9,156 nt of DNA from Syntrophobacterales bacterium. Lineage in GTDB: Bacteria; Desulfobacterota; Syntrophobacteria; BM002. Where the stretch lies: contig JAUWKY010000059.1 of the NCBI GenBank assembly GCA_030613915.1, forward strand, positions 1-9,156, written 5' to 3'. Both the position numbers and the translations under genes were made by a program. Shown in pieces: positions 1 through 7,496 of this stretch. Position 1 is the stretch's first letter; each line of letters begins with the position of its first letter. Below the pieces are notes generated by a model that did no database searches, was not told the origin of the DNA, and saw only the letters and a list, made by a program, of their open reading frames with translations.

Positions 1-37
1 CGCAATATTTGCCAGTGAAACCGGCGAGATTTTTTTG

Positions 38-3000
38 CTATTGCTCAAAACCCAATGCCCGTTCTTGCCGCCAGCTTTCCCACCTAAGTTTCAGCCCCAT
101 CAGGAGATCCCACTCGATAGGTACGATGAAAAGGGTCAGGAAGGTAGCGGTGCAGAGACCGGTCACAAAGGTGGAGGCCATGCTGCCCCAGACCACTGAA
201 TAGCTTGGAATGCCGAGAGCCATGGGGGCGAGGCCCAAAGAAGTGGTGAGAGTGGTGAGCAAGATGGGTCGAAGCCGGATGCGGATGCCGTGTGTAATAG
301 CTTCCCGGCGTGACATGCCGCTGCGGTAGCTTCTGTTGATGAAATCTATGAGTACCAGTGCGTCGTTCACCACCACGCCGGTGACGCCCACAACAGCTAT
401 AAAGCTGTTCACGGTGAAGAGGCCCTGGGTGACGAGTTTCCCGAAGACGACGCCGATCAGCGAGAAAACCACAGCAGATATGATAATAAGGGGTTGAAGG
501 TATGAACGGAATTGGGTAGCCATGATCAAATACATAATGAGCAAGGCAACAGAGAAAGCATAGGCCAGGGAAGTGTAGGAGCGCCGGGTGGATTCGAACT
601 CACCCGAGAAACTTATCTCAGCGCCTGGATATTTTTCCTTTATTTCCTGGTAGTAAGGACGGATACTATTGATCACCGCGGGTGTTGAGATTGGAGCACC
701 GGGTCTAATGTTGGCGGTCAAAGTAATGGCACGGTTGTTCTGATAGCGGTCAAGTTTGTTTGGCTCAATATATGATTCTGTTGTGGTCACATCTCCCAAC
801 CGCAATGGTCCTGAAGGGTGTTGTAGTATAGGGATTGATAGAGCTGCTTCAGGGGCATCGAGGTATTTTTTATCTATCTTGAGTTTGAGGTCAATGTCCT
901 CGTCATGGGTGCGGAAATCGCCCACGAAGCGGCCGTCGAGTACTGAAGCAGCAAGCCGAGAGACAGCAAGGGGTGTGAGCCCGTATTCAGCGGCGCGCTC
1001 CTTATTCACCCGGAACCTGTAGACGCGGTTCGGCCTCCCCAGATTGTCACTCAGGTCGATCAGGTGTGGTGCGATCTTATCGTTGCTACTCAGAAAACCA
1101 TAGACGTCCTTTGCCAGGTCTTTAACCATCTCAGGATCAGGGCCGACCACGCGCACGTTAATGTCATTGCCCGTGGGCGGTCCGCTTTTTTCCGGCCGCA
1201 CACGGACGGTCCAGCCGTCTTGTTCAAAGCGAGCAAGCTGCTTTCGCACATAGTCCAGATGGACAACGGGATCGTTTTTGTGATTTTCAGGAAAATTCTG
1301 CTCCTCTTTCCTGGGCATTTCCACGTAGATATTGCCGAGGTTGCTGCCATAGACCGGCTGGTAGTCCTCGTTAACATAGAATCCGGCCATCCCGGTGGCG
1401 GATCTTAGCTGGCCGTGTCTGCCGGGCAAAATGAACTCTGTGATTTCTTTGAGTTTTCGGTTTGTTGTTTCGATGGGCGTTGCCACCGGGCCTTCCAGCT
1501 CAATGTAGTAATAGGTGTACTCATCAGGGAAAAATTTGATTTTGATCAGAGGAATTTTCCCCGATATTGAAACGGTCAAAATGAATACCGAAGCAACAAA
1601 GGCCACCACTACCAAGCCAAGAGTTTTGAAGCGGTGGCGAAAGGTGAAGTCGACAAGCTTGTTGGTTCCTTTTAGGAGCAAGGACATGACCCAACGTTCT
1701 TTGCTGGCCGGCTTAGGTTTGACGGCCTCTTTCTCAGCGGAACGCCACCCCGGCCAATCCATGAAATGCAACGGCAGAATGATTAGACATTCGAACAGTG
1801 AGGCAACAATGGCGGCGGAAATTGCGATAGGGATCTGGGCAAAGAATTCTCCCGTGGACCCGGACATGATCAGCATGGGCAGGAAGGCTGCCACAGTGGT
1901 GGAAGTCGCAGCAATCACAGGAGCTGCAACCTCTGAAACCCCATTGATTACAGCCTCCTCGAGGGGCTCGCCTTCTTGCAGGTGGCGGTAGATATTTTCA
2001 ACTACTACAATGGCATCGTCAACGACGATGCCGCTCACCAGAACAAACGAAAACAAGGTAATTTCATTCAGAGAACTGTCCAAGAGCCACATAATGATCA
2101 TGGTCACCAGGAAGGAGAACGGGATGCCAACCATGGTGAGAATGGCGTTGCGCAGCCCCATGAAAAATAAGATGAGGACACTAACCAGACAGATACCAAC
2201 GAGCAGATTCATTCCCAGCGTGGAAATGGAATCATCTATGTAGACGCGCTGGTCCTGGGTCAGTACCGCTTCCACTTCTTCCTTTTCCAGTAGCGGCTGG
2301 AAACGGGCCACGATCTCTTCAACCATCGGCACGATGTCAAGGGCATTTCCATCCTCAGTTTTAATAATCCTCAAAGTGACACAATCTTTGCCGTTAACCG
2401 AGGTGATGACGTACGGGTCCCGGTAGGAGATGCGAGCCGATGACAATACGTTTCCAACCTTTAAGAAAGAGCCGTCGCTGTCTCGTCGAATAATAGTTTC
2501 TACGATTTGCTGGCGGGATCGGTAGCGTTCGTCCACAACTATGACGAATTCGCCGCCATCGTCGGTGTAGTCGCCGGCCGGCAGGGAAATGTTTGCCTCG
2601 CTGAGCGCCCGTGCCACCTCGTCGAACGTGACACCGTATTTGTCCAGGAGCCGGGGATTCAAATAGACATGGAACTCCCTGATATATTCTCCATTCAACT
2701 GTACTTCTTTGACGCCGGGTATCTGGCGCAGATGAAGCTTCATCTCCTTTGCCATCAAGGAAAGGGCGCGGTTGGTACGATCGCCGATGAGATTGACCGA
2801 TGCTACGGGTAGCCACTCGCTGACTCTGATCTCATTAAATCGTGGCGGGTCGATGCCGTTGGGCAACTCGTTCATGATGCTGAGGACTTTGAGGCGCAAC
2901 TCCTCATAAAGTCTGTCATAGTCTGTGTCATCGATGAATTTCACCATTATCATCGATCGTTCACGGTAAGAGGTGGAGCGGATGAACTCCACAGACTCCA

Positions 3001-3223
3001 GGTCGTCCAAGGCCTCTTCAATTTCATCGGTAATAAGGGATTCTACCTCTTCGGGAGAAGCGCCCGGAAGTACGGTATTTATCTGCACCTTGCCCATGTG
3101 GACATCTGGATAGCGTTCAACAGGCAGATCAAAAAGGGAAAACAGGCCGACGGCCATGGCCAGCACGAAGAGTAAATTGACCAGGACGGCCTGTCGTAGG
3201 ACGTAACGAAAGAAAGGTTTCAT
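38..3223 (-). CDS. RND-family efflux permease (AcrB/MexB-like inner-membrane pump)
   Basis: This 1061-residue protein has the usual length for a hydrophobe/amphiphile RND pump, which exports substrates from the periplasm and inner membrane using the proton gradient. A first membrane helix (about 8-30) precedes a large periplasmic porter domain containing GASPEEVESLITDEIEEAL near 54-72. Helices follow at about 338-484, then helix 7 (about 533-551), a second periplasmic domain, and helices 8-12 (about 886-1035). Helix 4 carries the proton-relay pair Asp402-Asp403 in GIVVDDAIVVVEN. In helix 10 the AcrB lysine position appears to be Asn953, followed by Asp954 (GVVVNDALVLIDF). The conserved RLRPILLTTLTTSLGLAPMA segment follows at about 983-1002. 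The start lies 9 bases after the adaptor stop and has no clear Shine-Dalgarno, which suggests translational coupling. Family is certain; substrate is not predictable. Confidence 0.96.
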   Translation of the reverse strand: MKPFFRYVLRQAVLVNLLFVLAMAVGLFSLFDLPVERYPDVHMGKVQINTVLPGASPEEVESLITDEIEEALDDLESVEFIRSTSYRERSMIMVKFIDDTDYDRLYEELRLKVLSIMNELPNGIDPPRFNEIRVSEWLPVASVNLIGDRTNRALSLMAKEMKLHLRQIPGVKEVQLNGEYIREFHVYLNPRLLDKYGVTFDEVARALSEANISLPAGDYTDDGGEFVIVVDERYRSRQQIVETIIRRDSDGSFLKVGNVLSSARISYRDPYVITSVNGKDCVTLRIIKTEDGNALDIVPMVEEIVARFQPLLEKEEVEAVLTQDQRVYIDDSISTLGMNLLVGICLVSVLILFFMGLRNAILTMVGIPFSFLVTMIIMWLLDSSLNEITLFSFVLVSGIVVDDAIVVVENIYRHLQEGEPLEEAVINGVSEVAAPVIAATSTTVAAFLPMLIMSGSTGEFFAQIPIAISAAIVASLFECLIILPLHFMDWPGWRSAEKEAVKPKPASKERWVMSLLLKGTNKLVDFTFRHRFKTLGLVVVAFVASVFILTVSISGKIPLIKIKFFPDEYTYYYIELEGPVATPIETTNRKLKEITEFILPGRHGQLRSATGMAGFYVNEDYQPVYGSNLGNIYVEMPRKEEQNFPENHKNDPVVHLDYVRKQLARFEQDGWTVRVRPEKSGPPTGNDINVRVVGPDPEMVKDLAKDVYGFLSSNDKIAPHLIDLSDNLGRPNRVYRFRVNKERAAEYGLTPLAVSRLAASVLDGRFVGDFRTHDEDIDLKLKIDKKYLDAPEAALSIPILQHPSGPLRLGDVTTTESYIEPNKLDRYQNNRAITLTANIRPGAPISTPAVINSIRPYYQEIKEKYPGAEISFSGEFESTRRSYTSLAYAFSVALLIMYLIMATQFRSYLQPLIIISAVVFSLIGVVFGKLVTQGLFTVNSFIAVVGVTGVVVNDALVLIDFINRSYRSGMSRREAITHGIRIRLRPILLTTLTTSLGLAPMALGIPSYSVVWGSMASTFVTGLCTATFLTLFIVPIEWDLLMGLKLRWESWRQERALGFEQ

Positions 3224-3232
3224 GATTTGCTG

Positions 3233-4267
3233 TTAGGGCTTGACCCTAAATTTGTCTCCGGGCTTTAATTCAGAAGCGCGGACCCGATAGGTGTTATCCG
3301 GCCCATCACCGAGAAATAGGACTCTGACCCTCTCACCATTGGCCCGCGTGAGCCAGAATTCCTCATAGCGTTCTGCAACTGCTGCAGCAGGAATGAGAAC
3401 AGCCCCAGATGGATCGGGAATTCCGAGAGTGAGCTCTGCACGCAACCCACCTCGATTTTCGGAAAGGGTTTCGGTTACAGCAAGCTCCACGTTGATTTTG
3501 CGCGTTTCAGGATCGAAAGCCGGGGAAATGCGGGCCATCGAGGCTTTGAGTGAGATAGTGTTTTGGCCTTCTCCGGGCAAGACCAATTCAATTGGTCCTT
3601 TGAGGTTTTTGAGCGCGCGGTATTCCTCGGGCGACAGGGCGAACGGTACGAGCAAAGTACGAAAATCGCCTGCTTTGCCGAGATGTTTGCCCACTGATAC
3701 CCATTCGCCCGGCTCCACGTCACGCAGGATAATGGACCAGCCCTGAGGAATTTTAATCTGGTGACGACTGCGCCGTTCTTTGAGCTCAGTCTCCTGTACT
3801 TTGAGCGTCTTGATTTGAAATTCAGCCTGGTCCAGGCTATTCTGAATTTCGTCTAGTCTTGACTGAGCAGCAGTCTCCCGCTCTACCAGCTTCTCAAAAC
3901 GACCGACTTCCTTGGCGTGAAAAGCGATTATGTTTGTTAACCGCGCTTGATCCACCCGGTTTTTCTTGAGGGCGAGATCGATGAAGGTTGTGTCCAACAC
4001 GGCAAACAAGCCGTTTTTTCCGATTTGGTCACCCACGTCAGCGGTGACTTTGACGCAACGTCCTGCTTCCTCACTGACGATATCCATTACGTATCTTGCC
4101 CTGGTGTAACCGGTGAGCCTGACCCTGCGCATGGCGGGCTTGGCGACAACAACGTCTCCTGGTGCTGAAGGCAGCACAATTTCGCTACCCACCGCCTCAA
4201 CCGACTGAAGGACAGTGATGATAGCAACAGAAAATACAATTATCTTGCATAGAGCAGTGGTCTTCAT
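3233..4267 (-). CDS. RND efflux periplasmic adaptor (membrane fusion protein, HlyD/AcrA family)
   Basis: This 344-residue protein should link the RND permease to an outer-membrane channel. An N-terminal signal peptide (hydrophobic 9-20, likely cut after VEA at 25) has no lipobox, so the mature protein is probably free or loosely held in the periplasm, unlike lipidated AcrA. Half-lipoyl motifs at about 60-92 (EEAGRCVKVTADVGDQIGKN) and about 170-202 (VEPGEWVSVGKHLGKAGD) flank a short charged coiled-coil hairpin (about 95-168). A beta-barrel follows, with the typical ARISPAFDPETRKINVELAV at about 245-264, then the membrane-proximal domain to the end. I chose ATG at 4267 because AAGGGG sits six bases upstream; an adjacent GTG at 4270 would leave too little room. 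It is the second gene of the tetR-adaptor-permease operon. The hairpin is short for the family, so its channel partner may differ from TolC. Confidence 0.93.
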   Translation of the reverse strand: MKTTALCKIIVFSVAIITVLQSVEAVGSEIVLPSAPGDVVVAKPAMRRVRLTGYTRARYVMDIVSEEAGRCVKVTADVGDQIGKNGLFAVLDTTFIDLALKKNRVDQARLTNIIAFHAKEVGRFEKLVERETAAQSRLDEIQNSLDQAEFQIKTLKVQETELKERRSRHQIKIPQGWSIILRDVEPGEWVSVGKHLGKAGDFRTLLVPFALSPEEYRALKNLKGPIELVLPGEGQNTISLKASMARISPAFDPETRKINVELAVTETLSENRGGLRAELTLGIPDPSGAVLIPAAAVAERYEEFWLTRANGERVRVLFLGDGPDNTYRVRASELKPGDKFRVKP

Positions 4268-4292
4268 CACAAACCCCTTTGGAAAAACTGAA

Positions 4293-4330
4293 TCAACCCT
4301 GATGTTGCATACCTATGTCGAGGAAAAACG
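4293..4330 (+). repeat. solo end of the terminal-inverted-repeat element, inside the efflux operon
   Basis: AACCCTGATGTTGCATACC, followed by CGAGGAAAAACG at 4319-4330, matches the right end (read inward) of the 199-bp element at 6759-6957, including the 12 identical bases CGAGGAAAAACG. It fills most of the gap between the tetR stop (4331) and the adaptor start (4267). No second end is visible nearby, so it is probably a decayed copy. Confidence 0.65.
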
Positions 4331-4936
4331 TTACTCTCCCCTCTTCCGCAGACTAAAAGCAAACGCTTGTTCAACAACCTTAGCCAAGCTCTCTTCAGGA
4401 AGAAAGCGAAGTCGCCCCTTAATCAGTAGTGACGCAAGCCCATGCAGGGTGGCCCAAAGAGCGATTGCGGTGGTTTCCACTTGACCATCTGAAAAAACTC
4501 CAGCATCTAAACAGGCTTTGACATTTTCTGCGAATTTCCGGAAAGCCCTCAGGGGCACGGACTCTTCGTCTGGCCCCGACTCTTTGAAGATCTCCTTGGT
4601 GGCGAACATGAGTTCGTAGAGTTCGGGATTCTCCAGGGCGAAGGCAAGGTAATAACGGCCTCCAGCTGACAGTCTCTCCAGGGGGTCGGCTATTTTCTCC
4701 AATTTATCTTGGTGCGCCAGAAACCGCTCGAAGCCCTGGTAGCAAAGCTGCAGCATGATGTCGTTTTTGTTTTGGAAATAGAGGTATATTGTGCCAGGGC
4801 TGTATTCGATCTTTGCCGCAATCCGACGCATGGTGACATTTTCGTAGCCGCCTTTGACGTAAAGCTGCATAGCAGCCTTGAGGATGCGACTTCGCATCTT
4901 GCCTGCATCGCGCTTTTTTCGTTCCTTGATACTCAT
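4331..4936 (-). CDS. TetR/AcrR-family transcriptional regulator of the efflux operon
   Basis: This 201-residue protein has a TetR-type N-terminal DNA-binding domain: ILKAAMQLYVKGGYENVTMRRIAAKI, then the recognition part YSPGTIYLYFQNKNDIM (about 18-61). The C-terminal ligand and dimer domain contains W161-ATL-H165-G166-LASLLIKG, matching the Trp-His-Gly signature of the WHG-type TetR C-terminal domain. It is the first gene of the operon, so it probably represses itself and the pump until a ligand binds. The start at 4936 gives the usual family N-terminus (MSIKERKKRDAGKMRSRIL) but has no Shine-Dalgarno, and the predicted -10 box is only 8 bases upstream, which suggests a leaderless message. Met14 (4897), with AGG five bases before it, is the alternative but would trim helix 1. 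The stop codon directly abuts a repeat end. Confidence 0.94.
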   Translation of the reverse strand: MSIKERKKRDAGKMRSRILKAAMQLYVKGGYENVTMRRIAAKIEYSPGTIYLYFQNKNDIMLQLCYQGFERFLAHQDKLEKIADPLERLSAGGRYYLAFALENPELYELMFATKEIFKESGPDEESVPLRAFRKFAENVKACLDAGVFSDGQVETTAIALWATLHGLASLLIKGRLRFLPEESLAKVVEQAFAFSLRKRGE

Positions 4937-4944
4937 ACTTTTAT

Positions 4945-4973
4945 TTTTTACTGAACATTGATCATTTTGTCAA
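4945..4973 (-). promoter_or_regulatory. sigma-70-type promoter of the tetR-adaptor-RND operon
   Basis: On the minus strand a perfect TTGACA (4973-4968) is followed after exactly 17 bases by TAAAAA (4950-4945), a fair -10 box. Transcription would begin near 4938, practically at the tetR start codon (4936-4934), giving a leaderless or nearly leaderless message. The promoter lies wholly inside the operator-like dyad. Confidence 0.75.
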
Positions 4974-4984
4974 CACTGTTCAGT
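4950..4984. promoter_or_regulatory. operator-like dyad overlapping the tetR promoter
   Basis: ACTGAACA (4950-4957) is repeated as a perfect inverted copy, TGTTCAGT, at 4977-4984. An inner pair, TTGA (4958-4961) and TCAA (4970-4973), roughly extends it. The dyad covers the -35 box, the spacer and the edge of the -10 box. Such arrangements are typical binding sites for an autorepressing TetR-family protein encoded next to the site. That this TetR binds here is inferred from position. Confidence 0.7.
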
Positions 4985-4998
4985 ACAAAAGGGGGGTT

Positions 4999-5084
4999 TC
5001 AGTGTTCAGGGGTCAGATTTCAGCTCTTGTGCTTCTCACCCCTGACACCTGGTACCTGAATGAACCCGACACCTAAAACACTGA
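4999..5084. repeat. nested inverted repeat upstream of the kinase-like gene
   Basis: The outer arms TCAGTGTT (4999-5006) and AACACTGA (5077-5084) are perfect inverted copies. Inside them CAGGGGT (5007-5013) pairs with ACCCCTG (5038-5044). The interior carries tandem-like CTGACACCTGGTACCTGA wording. It lies in the 313-base non-coding stretch 4937-5249, which also holds the tetR promoter, an A/T-rich GAATTTC/CGAAATC repeat (5153-5193) and the ribosome site of the next gene. Its function is unknown; it resembles dispersed intergenic repeats. Confidence 0.55.
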
Positions 5085-5152
5085 GATTTGTGTTTGGAGT
5101 TTGGGTTTTCCGAAGGTATGGGGCAGAGGGTAAAGGATATGGGCATAATTCC

Positions 5153-5193
5153 AATTTCGAATTTCTAAATCCGCAATTCGCAATCCGAAATCT
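5153..5193. repeat. A/T-rich low-complexity repeat of the AATTTCGAATTTC type
   Basis: Short alternating words (AATTTCGAATTTC, CGCAATTCGCAATCCGAAATC) make internal direct and inverted repeats. Similar wording recurs at 7584-7726 (GACCGAAATTCGAAATTCC, GGATTTCGGATTACGAAAT), so the two look like members of one dispersed intergenic family. Confidence 0.45.
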
Positions 5194-5249
5194 CTCTAAG
5201 TTGTGGTAGATTAGGGGAAGAGGTTATCCTTAGAACAGGAGGAGAAGCA

Positions 5250-5867
5250 ATGGCTGTGATAGTAGTCTCCAGGAGCTTTGCCTCAGGTGGTAGAGAACTT
5301 GGCCGGTTGCTTGCCAGAAGGCTCGGCTATCACTATGTTGACAAGTCTCTTTTTCAGAAAATCGCCGAAGGATTGCAGGTGTCAGAAGGGACCCTGGAGT
5401 CATTTGAACAGAGCCGCGAGTACCGAATATCCAATCTTTTCGCAAACTTGTTCAGCAAAAAATATATTCAGCGAATCGTTGGATATGACAAAACCGTGGT
5501 GGAAGAAAACGAGTACCAGGATAGGTTGCAGAGCCTGATTCTTGGTGTGGCCAAAGAAGACGGCGCCGTTATCATTGGACGGGCGGCTCACTATTTTCTG
5601 CGAGATATGAAAAATTGTTACCGCTTTCGGCTGATTGCCCCCATGGATCATCGCAAGAAGTATGCAGTGGAAAAGCTGGGAGTTACCCCCTCACAGGCCC
5701 AGAGAGTATTGGAAAGAAGAGACAGAAAGCAGACATGGTTCCATCGCTCAGTATGTGGGGAAGACTACGACAGTCCACTTCTGTTCCATCTGACTGTGAA
5801 CACGGGTGTAATTTCTCTTGAAAAGGCAGTTGGGATTGTGTTGTCAGTTGTGAATCATGGAAGCTAG
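5250..5867 (+). CDS. cytidylate kinase-like family protein
   Basis: This 205-residue protein resembles the cytidylate-kinase-like family (Cytidylate_kin2 type), P-loop proteins related to CMP kinase but of largely unproven activity. The N-terminal strand and loop VVSRSFASGGRELGRLLARRLGYHYVDK (4-32) has the family's SxGGRE form rather than a classic GKS/T Walker A motif. GAVIIGRAAHYFLRD (105-119) is the conserved central segment. VTPSQAQRVLERRDRKQTWFHR (145-166) corresponds to the arginine-rich lid, and YDSPLLFHLTVNTGVISLEKAV (173-194) to the last conserved block. The start is firm: AGGAGGAG (5237-5244) lies just upstream of ATG 5250. It is a single gene, convergent with the OmpA-family gene. 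Whether it phosphorylates CMP is unknown; the genuine housekeeping cmk is probably elsewhere. Confidence 0.88.
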   Translation: MAVIVVSRSFASGGRELGRLLARRLGYHYVDKSLFQKIAEGLQVSEGTLESFEQSREYRISNLFANLFSKKYIQRIVGYDKTVVEENEYQDRLQSLILGVAKEDGAVIIGRAAHYFLRDMKNCYRFRLIAPMDHRKKYAVEKLGVTPSQAQRVLERRDRKQTWFHRSVCGEDYDSPLLFHLTVNTGVISLEKAVGIVLSVVNHGS

Positions 5868-5877
5868 GCAGTGTACA

Positions 5878-5917
5878 GTAGGCAGAGGGATTCTTTGTGT
5901 GAATCGGAACTGCCTAC
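5878..5917. terminator. hairpin between convergent genes, possible bidirectional terminator
   Basis: GTAGGCAG (5878-5885) and CTGCCTAC (5910-5917) form a perfect 8-bp stem, and inside it GATTC (5889-5893) pairs with GAATC (5901-5905). It sits in the 63-base gap between two convergent stop codons, where a shared terminator would be expected. There is no T-run on either side, so intrinsic termination is uncertain. Confidence 0.45.
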
Positions 5918-5930
5918 CGCTCACTAAGGT

Positions 5931-6704
5931 TCATCGCTTTGGCACCAAGATGATCTCTATCCGCCGATTCTGACGCCTCCCTTCAGCGGTGTCATTGGCC
6001 GCCACTGGCTTGTAGTAGCTGTAGCCAGTTGCCGTGAGCCTTTCTGGCTCCAGCCAGCCTTTTTCCTGGAGAAAGCGCACTACTCCTACTGCTCTGACAG
6101 CTGACAGTTCCCAGTTGGTGGGATATTTTTCTATCAACCCCAAGCCGATGGGGACATCGTCTGTATGTCCCTCTACCACTATGTTCTGGTCTTTGTTCTC
6201 TCTCAAGGTGTCTGCAAGCTCCAGGAGCACCTCTTTACCTCTTTTGGCGAGCTCCACCTTGCCGGTATCAAATAGAATCTTGTCCACCAGGGTGACTTTC
6301 AACTTGCCCTCTATTTCCTCAAGTTTGATTTCCTGGCTCTCAATCTGCTCTTTCAGGCTACTCTCAATTTTAATCCTGGTGGCGTGGAGGTCTCTGATAA
6401 CTTTTGTCTGTTTTGCAATAGTGGTTTCGCTCTCTTCTAGACTGACTTGCAGCTCTTCCCTTTCTTGTGAGAGCTGTACTTTTTCACCTTCCTTTTCTTT
6501 GAATCTGCCCTGGCAATCTGCCAAGCTGTCGATACACTTTTCTCTGCTTTCATCAGTGTAGCCGAGTCTGGTTTCCGTGTATCTTAGCTGGTCCTTGGCG
6601 TCGGCGTGCTCGGTCTCAAGCTGTACATACTTTGATTTGGAGACGCAGGCGGAAAGCAGAAGCAACAATGAACATAGGACGAAAAGCGATGGTTTCCGGT
6701 ACAT
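5931..6704 (-). CDS. OmpA-family peptidoglycan-binding lipoprotein with coiled-coil stalk
   Basis: This 257-residue protein starts with a lipoprotein signal (hydrophobic 7-18, lipobox LSAC, Cys20 followed by Val), predicting an anchor in the outer membrane. Residues about 25-135 are highly charged with heptad-like spacing and read as a long coiled coil; Cys57 and Cys64 lie within it. Residues about 140-257 are an OmpA/MotB C-terminal domain: ILFDTGKVELAKRG (143-156), VVEGHTDDVPIG (176-187), NWELSAVRAVGVVRFL (197-212), LTATGYSYYKPVA (223-235) and EGRRQNRRIEI (241-251). His180-Thr-Asp182 and the arginines near 243-248 match the peptidoglycan-contacting positions of the family. The start is supported by AAGGGGAG (6709-6717). 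A structural role tethering outer membrane to cell wall is likely. Because of the TDDVPI wording a MotB-like relative is also conceivable, but there is no MotB-type membrane anchor. Confidence 0.92.
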   Translation of the reverse strand: MYRKPSLFVLCSLLLLLSACVSKSKYVQLETEHADAKDQLRYTETRLGYTDESREKCIDSLADCQGRFKEKEGEKVQLSQEREELQVSLEESETTIAKQTKVIRDLHATRIKIESSLKEQIESQEIKLEEIEGKLKVTLVDKILFDTGKVELAKRGKEVLLELADTLRENKDQNIVVEGHTDDVPIGLGLIEKYPTNWELSAVRAVGVVRFLQEKGWLEPERLTATGYSYYKPVAANDTAEGRRQNRRIEIILVPKR

Positions 6705-6758
6705 GATCTCTCCCCTTTCAATCTAATCTGTCCTAGCCCGGATATCTAATTATGACTG

Positions 6759-6957
6759 TTTACCCTGACGTTGCATACCCAAATCGGTAAAAATCGCTGC
6801 GCTCGCGTGATAGTGCGCCATCTGCGAGCGTGCTCGCCTCGGACAGGATCTCACGTACGGTCAAGTACTGTTCATCCTGTCCCAGCCTGCGCGCGCTCCA
6901 CATCTGGCGCACTCTGACGCGTTTTTCCTCGGCGTGGGTATGCAACGTTAGGGTTAA
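6759..6957. mobile_element. 199-bp near-palindromic element with 23-bp terminal inverted repeats (MITE-like)
   Basis: The left end (6759-6781, core ACCCTGACGTTGCATACC) and the right end (6935-6957, whose complement has core ACCCTAACGTTGCATACC) match at 21 of 23 bases. Further inward, AGTGCGCCA (6812-6820) pairs with TGGCGCACT (6905-6913), and GGACAGGAT (6841-6849) with ATCCTGTCC (6874-6882), so the whole unit could fold into one long imperfect hairpin. TTA flanks both CCC/GGG termini, a possible 3-bp target duplication. It encodes no convincing protein; an open frame across it merely reads through the palindrome. It is probably a non-autonomous element, with the mobilising transposase not in view. 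Confidence 0.75.
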
Positions 6958-7059
6958 GATAGTGAAATGATGAGTTTCAGTCAATAGGGGAATCTTGATC
7001 AACCGCGGTCTGGAAACAAATTGTTCCAAAACTACCCCTCCGGGTATCATCCAGGTGGA

Positions 7060-7080
7060 GGTTTGCAACGTTAGGGTAAA
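7060..7080 (-). repeat. solo end of the same inverted-repeat element
   Basis: Read on the minus strand this is ACCCTAACGTTGCAAACC with flanking TTT, matching the left end of the 199-bp element at 19 of 21 bases. It lies about 100 bases beyond that element in the same orientation as its right end. The stretch between them (6958-7059) shows no gene. Confidence 0.65.
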
Positions 7081-7131
7081 GGTATGAATTTGGACACATC
7101 GGGTGAAGGACAGGATACGGAGGACTGGCTC

Positions 7132-7350
7132 TCAGAGCAAACTACGGATAACTGGTTTGATCCTTCTGATTTCGTTGGGTAGCAAACCCTTCGGGACATA
7201 GAAAGCCCCCAGAGATTGCGAGAATTGGTAGCGCGCACAAGTGGTGTGGTCTCCATGGCAGTATTTTTGGAGTAACTCAAATGCTTGAGATTGCGGATCT
7301 ATTTTGTTCCGATAAAACCAACACTCAGCATATATTTCGCACCGAGACAT
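7132..7350 (-). CDS. 72-residue four-cysteine protein with YCxGDxxxCARY motif
   Basis: The start is well supported: GAGGTGAT lies three bases before ATG 7350. The protein has cysteines at 4, 10, 31 and 38 (C-x5-C-x20-C-x6-C), with the compact motif YCHGDHTTCARY at 30-41 and a downstream LGAFYVPKGLLPNEI block (48-61). From general familiarity I recognise this YCxGD...CARY...VP..L.PN pattern from small proteins and signalling-protein segments in deltaproteobacteria, where the cysteines probably bind zinc or an iron-sulfur cluster; no family name or function can be given. There is no signal peptide, so it is probably cytoplasmic. It stands alone between repeat elements. A second frame overlapping it (7071-7280) lacks these features and is a shadow. 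Confidence 0.75.
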   Translation of the reverse strand: MSRCEIYAECWFYRNKIDPQSQAFELLQKYCHGDHTTCARYQFSQSLGAFYVPKGLLPNEIRRIKPVIRSLL

Positions 7351-7383
7351 TTTATCACCTCACATTCGGGCTGACTCCCGGGG

Positions 7384-7485
7384 AGGCACGTTTCCACCAC
7401 GGTGACGAACTAAAACCAGTAGAAAACAACACCCGTGGATGACACAGATAATACTCGTTTTGAGATAATAGCAAGGGACGTGCCT
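7384..7485. other. non-coding stretch upstream of the four-cysteine gene, with long-spaced inverted repeat
   Basis: AGGCACGT (7384-7391) has a perfect inverted partner ACGTGCCT at 7478-7485, enclosing 86 bases that should contain the promoter of the 7132-7350 gene. No convincing -35/-10 pair or other known element could be assigned. The dyad could be chance. Confidence 0.25.
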
Positions 7486-7496
7486 GAATTGGGGAA

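Noticed and set aside
1515..1991. 158-codon plus-strand frame and similar frames within 38-3223
   Set aside because: They are antisense shadows of the RND permease gene, without plausible domain content.
6760..7068. 102-codon minus-strand open frame
   Set aside because: It reads through the palindromic element and its flank, with no ribosome site and no protein-like blocks.
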